A stretch of DNA of 64,000 nt from Onchocerca volvulus (taxonomy: Eukaryota > Nematoda > Chromadorea > Rhabditida > Onchocercidae): NCBI GenBank assembly GCA_000499405.2, contig HG738137.1, positions 18,746,581 through 18,810,580 on the forward strand. The letters run 5' to 3'. This document shows positions 11,801 to 22,688 of the stretch, in pieces. The translations under genes were made by a program, and so were the position numbers. The notes under the pieces were generated by a model that worked only from the letters and a program-made list of their open reading frames with translations, did not search any database and was not told the DNA's origin. Each line of letters begins with the position of its first letter. Position 1 is the first letter of the stretch.

Positions 11801-14800
11801 CATATTCACTTCATGCCAAATTTCTTCATCATCAAGATCACTTTCATCTGATCTCAATGAACCACTACTAACACCACATCCACCACTTCTGCACAACGAC
11901 AAAGGGACGACACCATAAACATAAGCTAGCATAATGGGAACTCCTACACCTATAAACATAAACCAATATCTGATGTACCTAGCAAATACAATTAATCAAT
12001 ATTCCGACTTACGAAATTAATAATATATTAAAAATTAGCTCAAAATTTGTAATTCGTTTTAAAAAAAGTGAAAGACACTACAATTTCTTATAACTGAAAA
12101 ACTGATACTTTTCTGACAACAAATGAACTAACCAACAGCCATTACAGCCAAGACTGGGCTAACGATTAATGAGCCTATTATACTTCCAGCCGTTAAACAA
12201 CGTCTACGAATTTTAGTCAGATGAGCAAAGCGCTGATTCACTTTCCTGAAAAATATTGAAAAATACTAATTTATTCAATGTAACTGACTGAATACTGCCA
12301 AATAGTCATGATGAGCAACAAAAATAACAAAGTAAATGAAATTCATATAATTATTAAAGAGCAATCGACACATTCTTTCCCAGAAATTCTGACATTCTGC
12401 GTTACGAAACTAATTTTCAATGTCATGTCTCGAAAAAACAAGAAATGAATAGCTTAAAAACCGAACTATGGTGTTTCGAAAATGATCATACTGATGTGAT
12501 GTAGGTCAATGATGGACAAAATTCAAATATTTAGTAATTAAGTGACAAATATACCGGCGAATTATTACATCTAGATTTAGGATTTATTACACTCCGAAGG
12601 ATTTATTACAGCTCTTTTTTTTTCCAAGAAATATTTAATATAAAAAAAAAAATAAAAGAATTACATCCCAATTACAATCAAATTACCTTCCAACAAATAC
12701 GGGTACTCCAAAAATTATGCCTGGTATTGCCAAACCTGCAATCAGTGCAATACCAACAGGTGCACCGATCAGAGTTCCAACCTGACATAATAATTTCTTC
12801 TTTCTAGTCCAAGGTTTTTTTCCCCAAAAAGTACAACCTGTGGGACTAAAAAAGCAAAAGTTATTCAGTTTTTCTTTTTCTCTAAAGCTTTTTTCTTTAG
12901 TCTAAAAAACTGGACAAGACACATTAATAAATTATCAAAAGAACATATTATGTAGCTCTTTTCTTTTTTTTGTGAAGTAACTCCTAGCAGCAAATTTTAG
13001 TGAATATTTTATTGGTCAACGTTTCGTTTTTATTGTTAGTATATATAATTAATTCCTTAGGTAATGCAAGTCATTGATTTCCCGTAAACAAAGCCAGCAG
13101 AACTGAGCGCTGCACATTGCGCAAACCATGTGATTGCATGAACCATCGTTCATTTTAACAATGTATGTACGACATCGAGGACATGCTTTAATATCTCCAG
13201 CTAAATTCAACAAGTAATAAATCTGAGAAATAAGACTGATACATTACTTCCAACACATTCCTATACGATAAAAATGAAGTAAACCTGTTCAATAAAGATT
13301 AAAAATGCTCGCACGAATGGCATCTTAATAATGATCGTATGCCTTATTCGAAAATATCTCACAACAGGATGCAACGATTTAGAATGAATTTTAAGAGTTA
13401 ATTTCCAGCGCATAAGAAAAGTACGTTTAAGGATGCTTTCTTGCGCAGCTGAAAGTTGTGGCACTGATCGTCGATATATTTCCCCACGTTCTTTACGAGC
13501 TTCATCACATGTTTGACTGGCATGCCATGGTCCTTTGCAGTGATAACAAAAAAGTGCGCCACAACCAGGTCGTTCACAGCGTAATTCGGGACAAGCAGCA
13601 CATGCCGTTGCAATAACCGCATATCTAAATTTGGATATTAACTTTAGACCTAGCAATCGGAAAATAAACATTGTCTTCATATTCAAAATATTTTGGATCA
13701 TCAATTGCAAATAATAACAGTTCTTCACGCCAGTATGGTCTCAGTCAGATCATTTCTTCCAATTAATTTCTTGCAAATTAACTATAATTTTGATCTACAG
13801 GCTTAACCTATTAAAATTTGGCAATGTATGGTTAAATTGTTTAAAACATTCGGAAGCATTTGTCGTTGTCTTTGTAATTAGAGGCGATTTTTGTTCTTCT
13901 CTTAGCTCGATGGTCTATTAACAACACCGGACTTGGAATGGAAACAGAATTTCTCTTTCTTGATATCTACTGTGAATTCATACCAATTTTACACTTTCGA
14001 AAATGTAACTTGAAATTAAAAAATGGAGAAACTAACGTGCAATCAGGTGCTGGACACCATCGAGTATCTGGATCCATCATTAGAACACGTCTTAATGCAA
14101 ATGTTTCGTATTTCTGGATTAAATCAGGGCAATGTGCCATTAGGTAGTAGATATCAGTTGGATGAAGCAGCTCACTGCATTCTGGACACGTTATCTGCAC
14201 CCTGCTTTCCATTATTTCCACTTGCAGATACTGCAAATAGCTTGAAATTTCAGAGAGAGTAAAAAACGAATTCCTTTCTATTAAGTATTTAACAACAAAA
14301 ATTTGCTGCAAATAATTTTCTGCAAATCTTGGATGTTGGTTTTATTTGTTGGCTAATGAAGACCAGTCATCAAAAAGACACTTTAACTGACAAATAAATT
14401 ACAATGAATAGTTTAACAATTGATTTTGTTACTTATGTCTGTTTCTGATGAAACTCCACTATTATCAGATGATGCGCAATAACTGAATCCTGATAATTAA
14501 ACAAAGTTGCTTCAATCAAAGGAAACTAGCCTGCACAAGACAACTTTTACATGACCGATGATTGCAGCAGGAAAGACGAGGAAAGTTCGCTGACGGTTGT
14601 CGAATGAAGCACAATGGACATTCCCAATATTTTCGAGACAGAGCAGAGGAATTGCTCATTGGTGAATGTTGTGCTACTGGTTGTGTTGAACTGGTATCAG
14701 ATGTGGCGACTGCACCGCAATCTGAAGATTCTTTGAGTGTCTGCTTAAAGTCTGTTTCGTTATCATTAACACCAAAGCCTATAAAAATAAAACTCTGGAA

Positions 14801-17800
14801 ATTCTTTATTGTCTTACTCATCCCATGAGATTTCAAACATTATTCTCTGAAAATAATCCATCTTCAAATTATATGGAATTAGAAAAAGCAGATGTTATTT
14901 CCTTAATTATCGTTAATATCATATATAACAAAATAACAACAGAATTAGTGATGTGGATATTTCATCGAGATGTAAAGATAATAACAACTGAAGAGTATTA
15001 AAGAATGGGCATATTATTGCTAGCTTCACCTAAACCAATTAAACTAAGTTTCTTGTGGCCTGATTGAGAATTAGACTATCTAGTGAATTGTTTGATAGCA
15101 AAATCAACGTCCTTCAGGAAGTTATTGCACTTGATATTCGATATGTAGTTTAATCATCACAAATAAATTTTCTGGATATGTTAATAATCATAATAAATTG
15201 TAATAATAAAAGAAACTTACCATGTTCATCTTCGCTATTTACAAATTGCGATTTCTCATCGACACTTGATGAGCAACTATCTTGGAGAATTCGGGAATCT
15301 AACTGTGATACCGAACTAACATTTGCATTAGATAATTTATGATCGTTATTTATTCCAACCATTTCATCAATACCCTTTGTTGATGTCACATCTATCACAC
15401 TACTGCTCCTGAAACAGAGACAATATTGTTCATTTTCATTTGAAAACAGAACAAACCGAAATTTCGTGTCGAATGAAAATATTTTTTTATTCTCCTTGGA
15501 AATATTTATTGATTAAAAGTCTTTTTTTAAATAGAAAATTAGATGCTAAGAAATTTAAGAAAAAAAAAAAATTTCTCATTAAAATCTATATAAATTTGAA
15601 AAAATTTGCAAAACATTTACATAGATTTTTGTTCCGTACTAATTATAGACTCGAACTAATACATTACAATGTTTCATATCAAAAAACGATTCCCGTAACA
15701 AATCTTAATTTTTCTAAACTTGAATTCTTACAGAAAACTAATGTAATATTCAACAACAATAAAAAAGAAGCTTCTACAGAGATGCTATTTGAGACAATCT
15801 TATTTTGGAATATTGGAAAATTCGTGTTAGTGCATCTTATTTAGTGATGTCAAAACTATTAATAAAGTGCGATTAATTCAATCTCACTGTGAATATATAT
15901 AATAACAGATGAATTACAGCATGAAACAAAAGGAGTGATGTACGCAAAGAACAATATTTTCACTATTCTCTTTAATAAGTTTAAACTGCAAATAAAGTAT
16001 TCCTCGATGAACAACAATTCATTCGCTAAGTGTTATAACATTCAACACTGGAACGATTTAGGCAAAAAAATATCGAAACGAGTTTTGCAATGTCGAAAAT
16101 TGGAAAAAGATTTCATCAAGGAAACAAATACTTTTGCAATTTAATTGAAATCATCAAACGTTCAGCACTGCTAGAATCTGAACTATCAGTGTTATTTCCC
16201 ACAACGGCTTTTACAGAAATTAAAAAATGATCAATGTTTGTGACATCAGTGAACGATCTATTCCCCACAACTGATATACATATATATTTTAGAAGAATGG
16301 AAAAACAGCATGAAAATTTTTGAACGCAGGATGTAGTTATTTCTTGTTTAAGGTTCCAACACAAACCGACTGCTTTATGTCTATGATTAAAGAACTTCAC
16401 TACAGAAATTACTTGTATACTACATAGAAAACATTACATATCACTAAACTTTCACTTCTCATGTGCTAAGAATATTATTCACTACTTTCTCGCAACATCG
16501 TAGAATTCCTTATTGTAAAACACGAGTCAAAATACAGCTAGGTTTTTAATAATTTTCCACTCATTTTCTTTATCATCAAAGATTTGAAACTGAGTCGGGA
16601 TTTCCATAATTCTTTAACTTCAGAAACCAATAAGATTCTTCGTCAGAATTCAAAAATGGTTCCTATGTTTTCCATTTTCTTTTGCTTGAAGCGCTTTTTT
16701 TTTTTTTGCATGATTATACAAACTGCTTCTAACGATAGTTCACAAATTTCAAATAATTCTCCGACAGAAGGAATGAAAGCTTTCAATAATAATTTTATTA
16801 ATTTGAATTGTTAACGCATGCTAATAACATTACATTTTCCTGTATTGACTTAACAACAAAAATTTGGAATTTTTAATTGTAGCTAATATTCTATTTTTGT
16901 CCTGATCAATCTTGTCAATTATTTTCAACTAAATCTTTTTTGATCCTTATCTGGTAACGATGAGAAAATGGAGAACAGAACAGAAATGATTTTGAATTCA
17001 TAATCAGTCTTTTTTATGCAGTGAAGTAAATTACAAGTTATAAAGAATCTTGATATAGATTCCGTTAGTAAATTATAAACTTGCTATTTTATAATTTAGT
17101 AATAGAATCTATGTTAAGATCACTATCACTGTCTCAGAACTGATTTGTGCAGTGATTCACAACGCTAAAAGCAGGCTAATCCACCAAAATATTGTTTTAT
17201 TATCTAATCGTTAATTCATAACTTCACTAATAACTTTTGTTTGCAATGTCCTACTTTTGAAAGCTTATATCCAGAATAAGAATTCAGCTTCAGTATCACT
17301 TTGCAAGCAAGAATGAAGCTTAGCAAAAACTACCAGTCATGAATAAAATATAAAAATAAAAGAAATTTACAAGTTTTCGAAAAAACTATCACTTCATATT
17401 GTTCAAATTCTCATTAAATCAAACTATGCTAAGCTGATTGTAGGAAAACAATTTTAGAAAGTCAAGTAATGTGAAGTGAGACTAGCACCGGTAAGATTGA
17501 TTGGCTGTACCTCACATGTAGCTACAACCCAGAACTTATTACACTAAGATTAAATCACAGAGGTTAAACACATCCTACATCTATATACAACTGAAAAATA
17601 ATATAAAAGCATATTATGTACTCTTATTAATGTAGCATATAATTGCAAATGCAAAAACAATGGAGAGTAAAATTAGCACAACGCATATCATTTCAATAGA
17701 TGAACTTTTGCTTAATCAATAAGAAATGAAACAAATACAAACCTTTTGTATTTTCGATGTGATCTAGTACGAAATAACGATGCAAAATTGAATCTTGATG

Positions 17801-18430
17801 GCTTCGTATGAATCCATTTCCCTCTATCTTTTTCATCACTTTTCGTTAACTTCTCACATTCCTCTATAAGCAAAACATTTGAAAACCTAAATGTTGAATC
17901 TTTCATATGAAATAATCACATATTTGCACTTGATATTTAGGTCAAAATGATCGGCGAACTGATAAATCCTTCCGATAATTTTTCACAACGAAATTAAATA
18001 AAAAGAAAAAAGTTTTAAATTACTTTATCTGATATCGAAGCTCTTCAAGTCAAACATAACATTTCTGTTTTATCATTTTTTAATTTGAAAAACGATCCAA
18101 CAGATTTTGGAAATTGAAGAATCTTTTAAATCTTTTTCATGGAACAGGAATTTTCTCAGCAATTTTTTCTTCATCTTCAGATCACAGTGACCTCATTTGC
18201 AGAGACACAAAGTATGCCGCACAATAAAAAAAAAAAAAAAAAAAGATTGTCTGAATCGCATCAAATTGTTGAAAACAAAATTAGACCCTTCTTATAATAA
18301 TTTGCTTCTTACCAATAGAAAATTCGGAGTTATTTAAAACTGCACGATTGGCATCGTCCAACAAAGATACTGACTCATCGCAAATTTCTGTACATTCTGT
18401 AACGGTTCCAAGTGTCTTTTTTTGGCTCAT
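8821..18430 (-). CDS. RNF19: RNF19A/B-type RBR E3 ubiquitin ligase, 19 exons, 906 aa
   Basis: This membrane-anchored RING1-IBR-RING2 ligase takes ubiquitin onto a catalytic cysteine before transfer. Exons: 18313-18430, 17743-17863, 15221-15408, 14531-14778, 14037-14230, 13425-13624, 13056-13200, 12687-12845, 12133-12245, 11800-11949, 11536-11700, 11371-11453, 10936-11125, 10611-10680, 10332-10480, 10017-10126, 9612-9736, 9321-9340, 8821-8993; the sum is 2721 nt and every phase agrees. RING1 (WECPLC) starts near residue 195, the IBR ([16 protein letters not shown]) near 300, and RING2 (ACPRCRTY, catalytic C378 in [13 protein letters not shown]) near 363. [13 protein letters not shown] follows, then two hydrophobic segments (about 429-456 and 475-508) and [10 protein letters not shown], exactly as in RNF19. 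[12 protein letters not shown] matches the N-terminal basic motif of RNF19A. The start ATG lies 13 bases after a TTTTTCAG. Intron after exon 4 is GC-AG; the donor after exon 7 reads GA. The exon 13 end and exons 14-19 are less certain than the core. Confidence 0.93.
11207..11251. repeat. Perfect 19-bp inverted repeat with 7-nt loop
   Basis: TTCGATCATAAAACTCTTT (11207-11225) and its exact reverse complement (11233-11251) flank TTTTTTG. It lies inside an RNF19 intron (11126-11370). Confidence 0.9.
17047..17120 (+). ncRNA. Candidate pre-miRNA-like hairpin in an RNF19 intron
   Basis: The 74-nt segment folds into one long hairpin. The arms 17047-17079 and 17088-17120 pair over 33 positions with only two mismatches (a C-A and a G-G) and three G-U wobbles, around an 8-nt loop CTTGCTAT. 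The length, loop size and imperfect pairing are those of a microRNA precursor. Because the wobbles are G-U only when read on the plus strand, the plus-strand transcript is the more stable one, antisense to the host gene. I do not recognise a known miRNA seed. It could equally be a relic of a short inverted-repeat transposon. Confidence 0.4.
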
Positions 18431-18445
18431 CAATAATCGACTCTG

Positions 18446-19230
18446 AAAAATATGTACGCGCTTATAAATGGGCAAACTGTACATATTCATCAGTTTTCCA
18501 TATTATTACCTTATACCAAATATTTGAAAAAGACGAAACATCTCAAATGCTTCTGCATTTTATGTAATTCGCGCCAAGTTTAAGTGTTCTGAATCAGAAA
18601 TGCAAAAATGACCAAAAGAGATGAGGAAGGAAGAAAGGGGAAATATGGATGATGTGATTGTCCATTTCACTTTTTAAACATAAAAATGCAAAAAAGCAAC
18701 GAAACAATTAACATAAACGATGAATCATATAAAATATTCCGATTTGTTCTTCACTTTGGCTGATAATCGCAAGAACAGATATGTCATATTGCAAGGGCAA
18801 ATATATCATCATTTTGAAGTATTACAACCATGAAATATTTCCTTTCTCTTCCCTCTTCGCGTGTATTTGGTGTGCCCTTTGCACTTAAGTACACACGATT
18901 CACATCGGAGAGTTCATGCAACACACAAATCATTCCAAAACTGCCAGTAAGTTATCAATAATTTTATCAGTACTTGATAAGGAGGAGGAAAGAAACATTT
19001 ATTGCTAAGATAACACATAACAAATTTTGACACCTTGACAACCAACGCCTCACTCAACCAATCATCAAAGTCATTCCTCGCAACTTTTCATCATGAACAG
19101 ATTTTCCCTTTTATTCTCTGCTATCCACATTCCATTCTTTTCTCCCTTCCTGTTCATTATCATGACTAAATACGCTATTGCTTTAAAAAATCTTACAATT
19201 TCTCTCAACGTGCTCCTTCATTTTTCCACC
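18446..19230. other. Intergenic region upstream of RNF19, no gene seen
   Basis: This should hold the RNF19 promoter on the minus strand. No coding exon or RNA gene can be supported. Confidence 0.5.
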
Positions 19231-19490
19231 ATATTTCCTTTTTTCTTTCTTTCTCACCCATAATTCTCCTTCGTTTATCCTAATTATTCTCTCTCTCTCA
19301 TTCTTGTAGCTGTAAAATTTGAGAAGTTTCTTTAAGAGATTTTTCACTCTCTTCCCAGCAACTTCCTTTTTTTCCCCTATATTTTTACTTCTTTCTCACT
19401 CATCATTCTTCTTTCTTCACTCCAATTATTCGTCTCTCTCTATCTCTCAATCTTTTAGCTGCAAAATTCGACGGGTTCTTGAGAAGCAAG
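19231..19490. repeat. Pyrimidine-rich imperfect duplication
   Basis: Two successive stretches share the order TTCTTTCTCAC..CAT, AATTATTCtcTCTCTC, and then TCTT(GT/TT)AGCTGyAAAATT. The first runs about 19235-19335 and the second about 19385-19480. Both are strongly C+T-rich on the plus strand. The plus-strand frame here (19319-19510) is a product of this composition, not a recognisable protein. Confidence 0.6.
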
Positions 19491-19544
19491 GTTTGGAGCC
19501 GAATAGCTGAGAGATTTTAATCAGTGATCTCTAGGTTTTTGCTC

Positions 19545-19722
19545 TGTATTTGGGTACTAGTGGGGCCGGTATTTCTGCCCGCTCCATCGCAGAGATGACT
19601 TCTTAGTATTACTGGGTGGCGCGGTTGTCTGCCCGCTTCATCGCAGAGATGACTCCTTAGGTATTAATGGGCACCGGGGTATGTTTGTGCGCTCCATCGA
19701 GGAGATGACCTTAGAATGTTGA
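19545..19722. repeat. Three-unit tandem repeat of about 58 bp, GC-richer than surroundings
   Basis: Each unit contains ACTrGTGGGG/ACTGGGTGG-type sequence followed by CTGCCCGCTyCATCGCAGAGATGACTyCTTAG. Unit 3 is the most diverged (TGTGCGCTCCATCGAGGAGATGACC). The block is markedly richer in G and C than the flanks. It sits about 0.4 kb upstream of SNRPG. Confidence 0.75.
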
Positions 19723-20079
19723 AGATTATTGGACAGGAGAGAAAGTCCAGTTCAGTTGAGAATAGTTTTGTTTTTGGTTTGTAACAACTGAAGGCTAACC
19801 CAGAAACGACTTTGTTGTAAATCTCCTGAAGTTTTACTGCTCTCATGATTGTTGCTAAATAATGGTCATAAAATAAAGAAAGGTTAGTGCAGTAATGTAA
19901 GTAATATCAGTGGTAAATAACATATTTTGTAAACAGCTATATACACTGATATTCCGTTATTGCATTTTATAACTCTTCTTTATTTTATTTTAACATGTAT
20001 TCATAGTTGTTCTTATGAATTTCGAACTATTTTTGTATTTTTCATAGATTTATTTGTGAAGCCAAGAATAAAGTTCAAG

Positions 20080-20746
20080 ATGAGTAAGACACATCCACCC
20101 GAATTGAAGAAATATATGGACAAGCAGGTTGACTTGAAATTGAACGGCAATCGAATTGTATCAGGCATTCTTCGAGGCTTCGATCCATTCATGAACATTG
20201 TCGTTGAGGATGCTGTCGAAAATTTAAAGGTTTTCATCTTATCATTCGTTCAATATTTGAGCGGTAGAGCTTAATTAATCGTTAAATGACGATAAGAATT
20301 TATTTCAAATTTATATGGACGGAAGGCACTGTAATGATTTCGTAGATGAACTGTTTAATCAGTATAAAGATAGGTATACTTTTATCTTTGTTTATACAGT
20401 ATATTTGGTTAGGAAATGGTAGAAATAGACGTTTCTATAAATATTAAGATGACTGCATGGGCAACAATGTTTGTGGATTATTAGGAGAAGCGTATTATCC
20501 ATTGTATCATTCTTCTGATTCCATGTGATAAGCAAATTATTTTTTGCGGTTTAAGAGAATTTTCATCTAATAAGTTTGACATTTGCCTTCTGCATTCAAG
20601 TCATCAGTAATTCTTCCCGCTACATAATTGATATTAATGAGAATTTTATATTGTAGAATGGTGAAAAAAATGAGATTGGCATGGTTGTTATTCGTGGCAA
20701 TTCGATAGTTATCATGGAACCTAAAGAAAGGCTGGATCAACGATAG
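20080..20746 (+). CDS. SNRPG: Small nuclear ribonucleoprotein G (Sm G)
   Basis: Sm G is one of seven Sm proteins forming the heptameric ring on U1, U2, U4 and U5 snRNAs. Two exons, 20080-20229 and 20657-20746, join in phase 0 (AAAG|GTTTTC donor, TTGTAG acceptor) to give 79 residues, close to the usual 76. The Sm1 motif is seen in [20 protein letters not shown] and NIVVEDAVE; Sm2 is [15 protein letters not shown]. The start context AAGTTCAAG ATG follows an acceptor-like TTTTTCATAG about 32 bases upstream, compatible with trans-splicing. It is the only complete protein gene on the plus strand, and it is divergent from RNF19 across the repeat-rich gap. Confidence 0.97.
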
Positions 20747-21750
20747 CCTTTCTATTAGCTTGTCATTATTTTTGTTGCTGTTTGCATTTTTATATTTTTT
20801 AAACCATTTTATTTGTGTTTTATGACAATTTTTGCTTACATTCATTAATTCTTAATGCGGAGTAAATTGATTTTATATTGCATATTCGTTTCTCTCAAAA
20901 GCGTTTCTTTAAGCTTCGAATTCAGCATGAAAATTTGATCAAAGTCAATTGATAGACTTTTTCTCTTTTTCTTGTTCTCCCAGTTTCCTTCACATATGTT
21001 TTTTGTTGGATTTACATAGAATTGTTTCAATAAAATTTAGTGTGTATTATGTAGTTTTATTAAATTTTTACTTTTTTGGTTATTACATTTTTGTGAAGAC
21101 AGAAAAATTTGTCCAGTTTTTTGCAAATTTCCTTTCTATTCGTTTTGTTATTATTGTTATGTTGACGTTGCTGCTCACTCCTTGATATTCTGATTAGATT
21201 TTAAGGGAGTTTTTGCTTTAAGAATATTTTCTTTTATCAAAATTAATGGAAAGCTGCTACAAGTGAAATAGACAACTCAAAATTTTTACTTTACAATTAT
21301 AATTAAACACTTTGCTACAGAATCCATTGATTTTTGACAATTAACTGCCAGTAATGTAATAATCCAGAAAAGATGAAAGGCTTCTTCGCTAATACTTCTG
21401 TCGAACAAGACTGAATACGGCGAATAAATGAAAGCACTGCGATTTTTCTCATTGAATTACTACGCGACATTTCTAACTTCCAAATCTTTAGTTAACTGGT
21501 TATGGATGGAGTAAGTAATGTGTAACATTTATTAGATCATATTGGGTACTGACACGGTTGTGCACTTAAACGGATAGTGTATACTGTTTTACAGCATAAA
21601 AAATAGGAAAGTTAGACAAGACTATCCATGAGTGCATTACTGAATATCGTTTTGACATGAATTAGTGACTAGAACAAATTAAAGAGAAAGAAATTTGTCT
21701 GAAACCATTGCAGTAGTCGAGCACATTATTCAATTTTAGTTGCATTCAGC

Positions 21751-21815
<65 letters not shown>

Positions 21816-22688
21816 AATGAAAATGTGCTTCGAGAAAAAAATCATTCTTTCCTTTACAGTGCTCATTTCTTTCTTTTTTTTTTTTTTTTTTGGAATTTTG
21901 CTTTAGAACGAAGAAACTTTCGTCACGTAATAAGTACAAAGAAGGTTCAAACAAATGAAATGGATGAGACTTAGATGAAGTATGGTCCAAACTTATTAGT
22001 TATTGTAAGTTCCATTGTTTTTTCTTCGTATTATTGAAAGTAAAAGTATTATTCCAGAAGTATATTACTGATATTTGTAGCTAAGAATCTGTCCTTTCCA
22101 TGAAAGTCCCATCTATTTCGTCGTTAATAAATGCACTTGAATACGAAACAAAACAAATAAACTCAATTCTGGCAAATATTCGAAATAACATCTTAACAAA
22201 TCAAAATTTTTTGAGTTGAAAATATCTCAACTTCAAGATTTACAAGATAAAAGAAACCATATTTTTGGTTTCAAATAGCTTAATTCTTATTACTTTTCTG
22301 TTTTTATTATTTTTCATCTCTCTACTTTCTGAAATTATCGCTTATACTTATTAACCTACTTCTCAACAGTATTATCAATACGCTTATCGCTTTCATGTAT
22401 TATCAATCTCAGTAATCATTTTGTTTGTAATTCTTATCGATTTAAGCAGTTCATTTATTATTCTTTTTAATTCATACATCTATTTTAATACCAAACTTAT
22501 TTTTCCATTTCACTAATTGGCTTAATGAAACCAAAGAAAAAAGAAGGAAAAGAAAAAAAAAAAACAACAAAAAATAACGATTGCTCTGAATAACCAGGTA
22601 AAACTAAACAATATTTAATATACATAATGTAAAACTATTTATTTTGCAAAATATTCTTGCATCAACTGATAATTTGAAATAATTTTTT
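20747..22688. other. Intergenic between SNRPG and PPP2R3 3' ends
   Basis: The two genes converge here. No gene is seen. The interval contains long poly-T tracts (21753-21815, and about 21874-21891) and an A/AAG-rich patch near 22530-22575. Short open frames on both strands at 20567-21185 lack any motif. Confidence 0.55.
21753..21815. repeat. Long poly-T tract interrupted by A7
   Basis: About 29 T, then AAAAAAA, then about 27 T. Tract length in an assembly is unreliable. Confidence 0.9.

Noticed and set aside
16116..16400. Possible extra RNF19 exon (minus) with a Ser-rich stretch
   Set aside because: Exons 17743-17863 and 15221-15408 join directly in phase, so no exon is needed; the segment has a local partial duplication and no clear donor.
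19319..19510. Plus-strand frame rich in Phe and Ser
   Set aside because: It is a translation of the pyrimidine-rich duplication.
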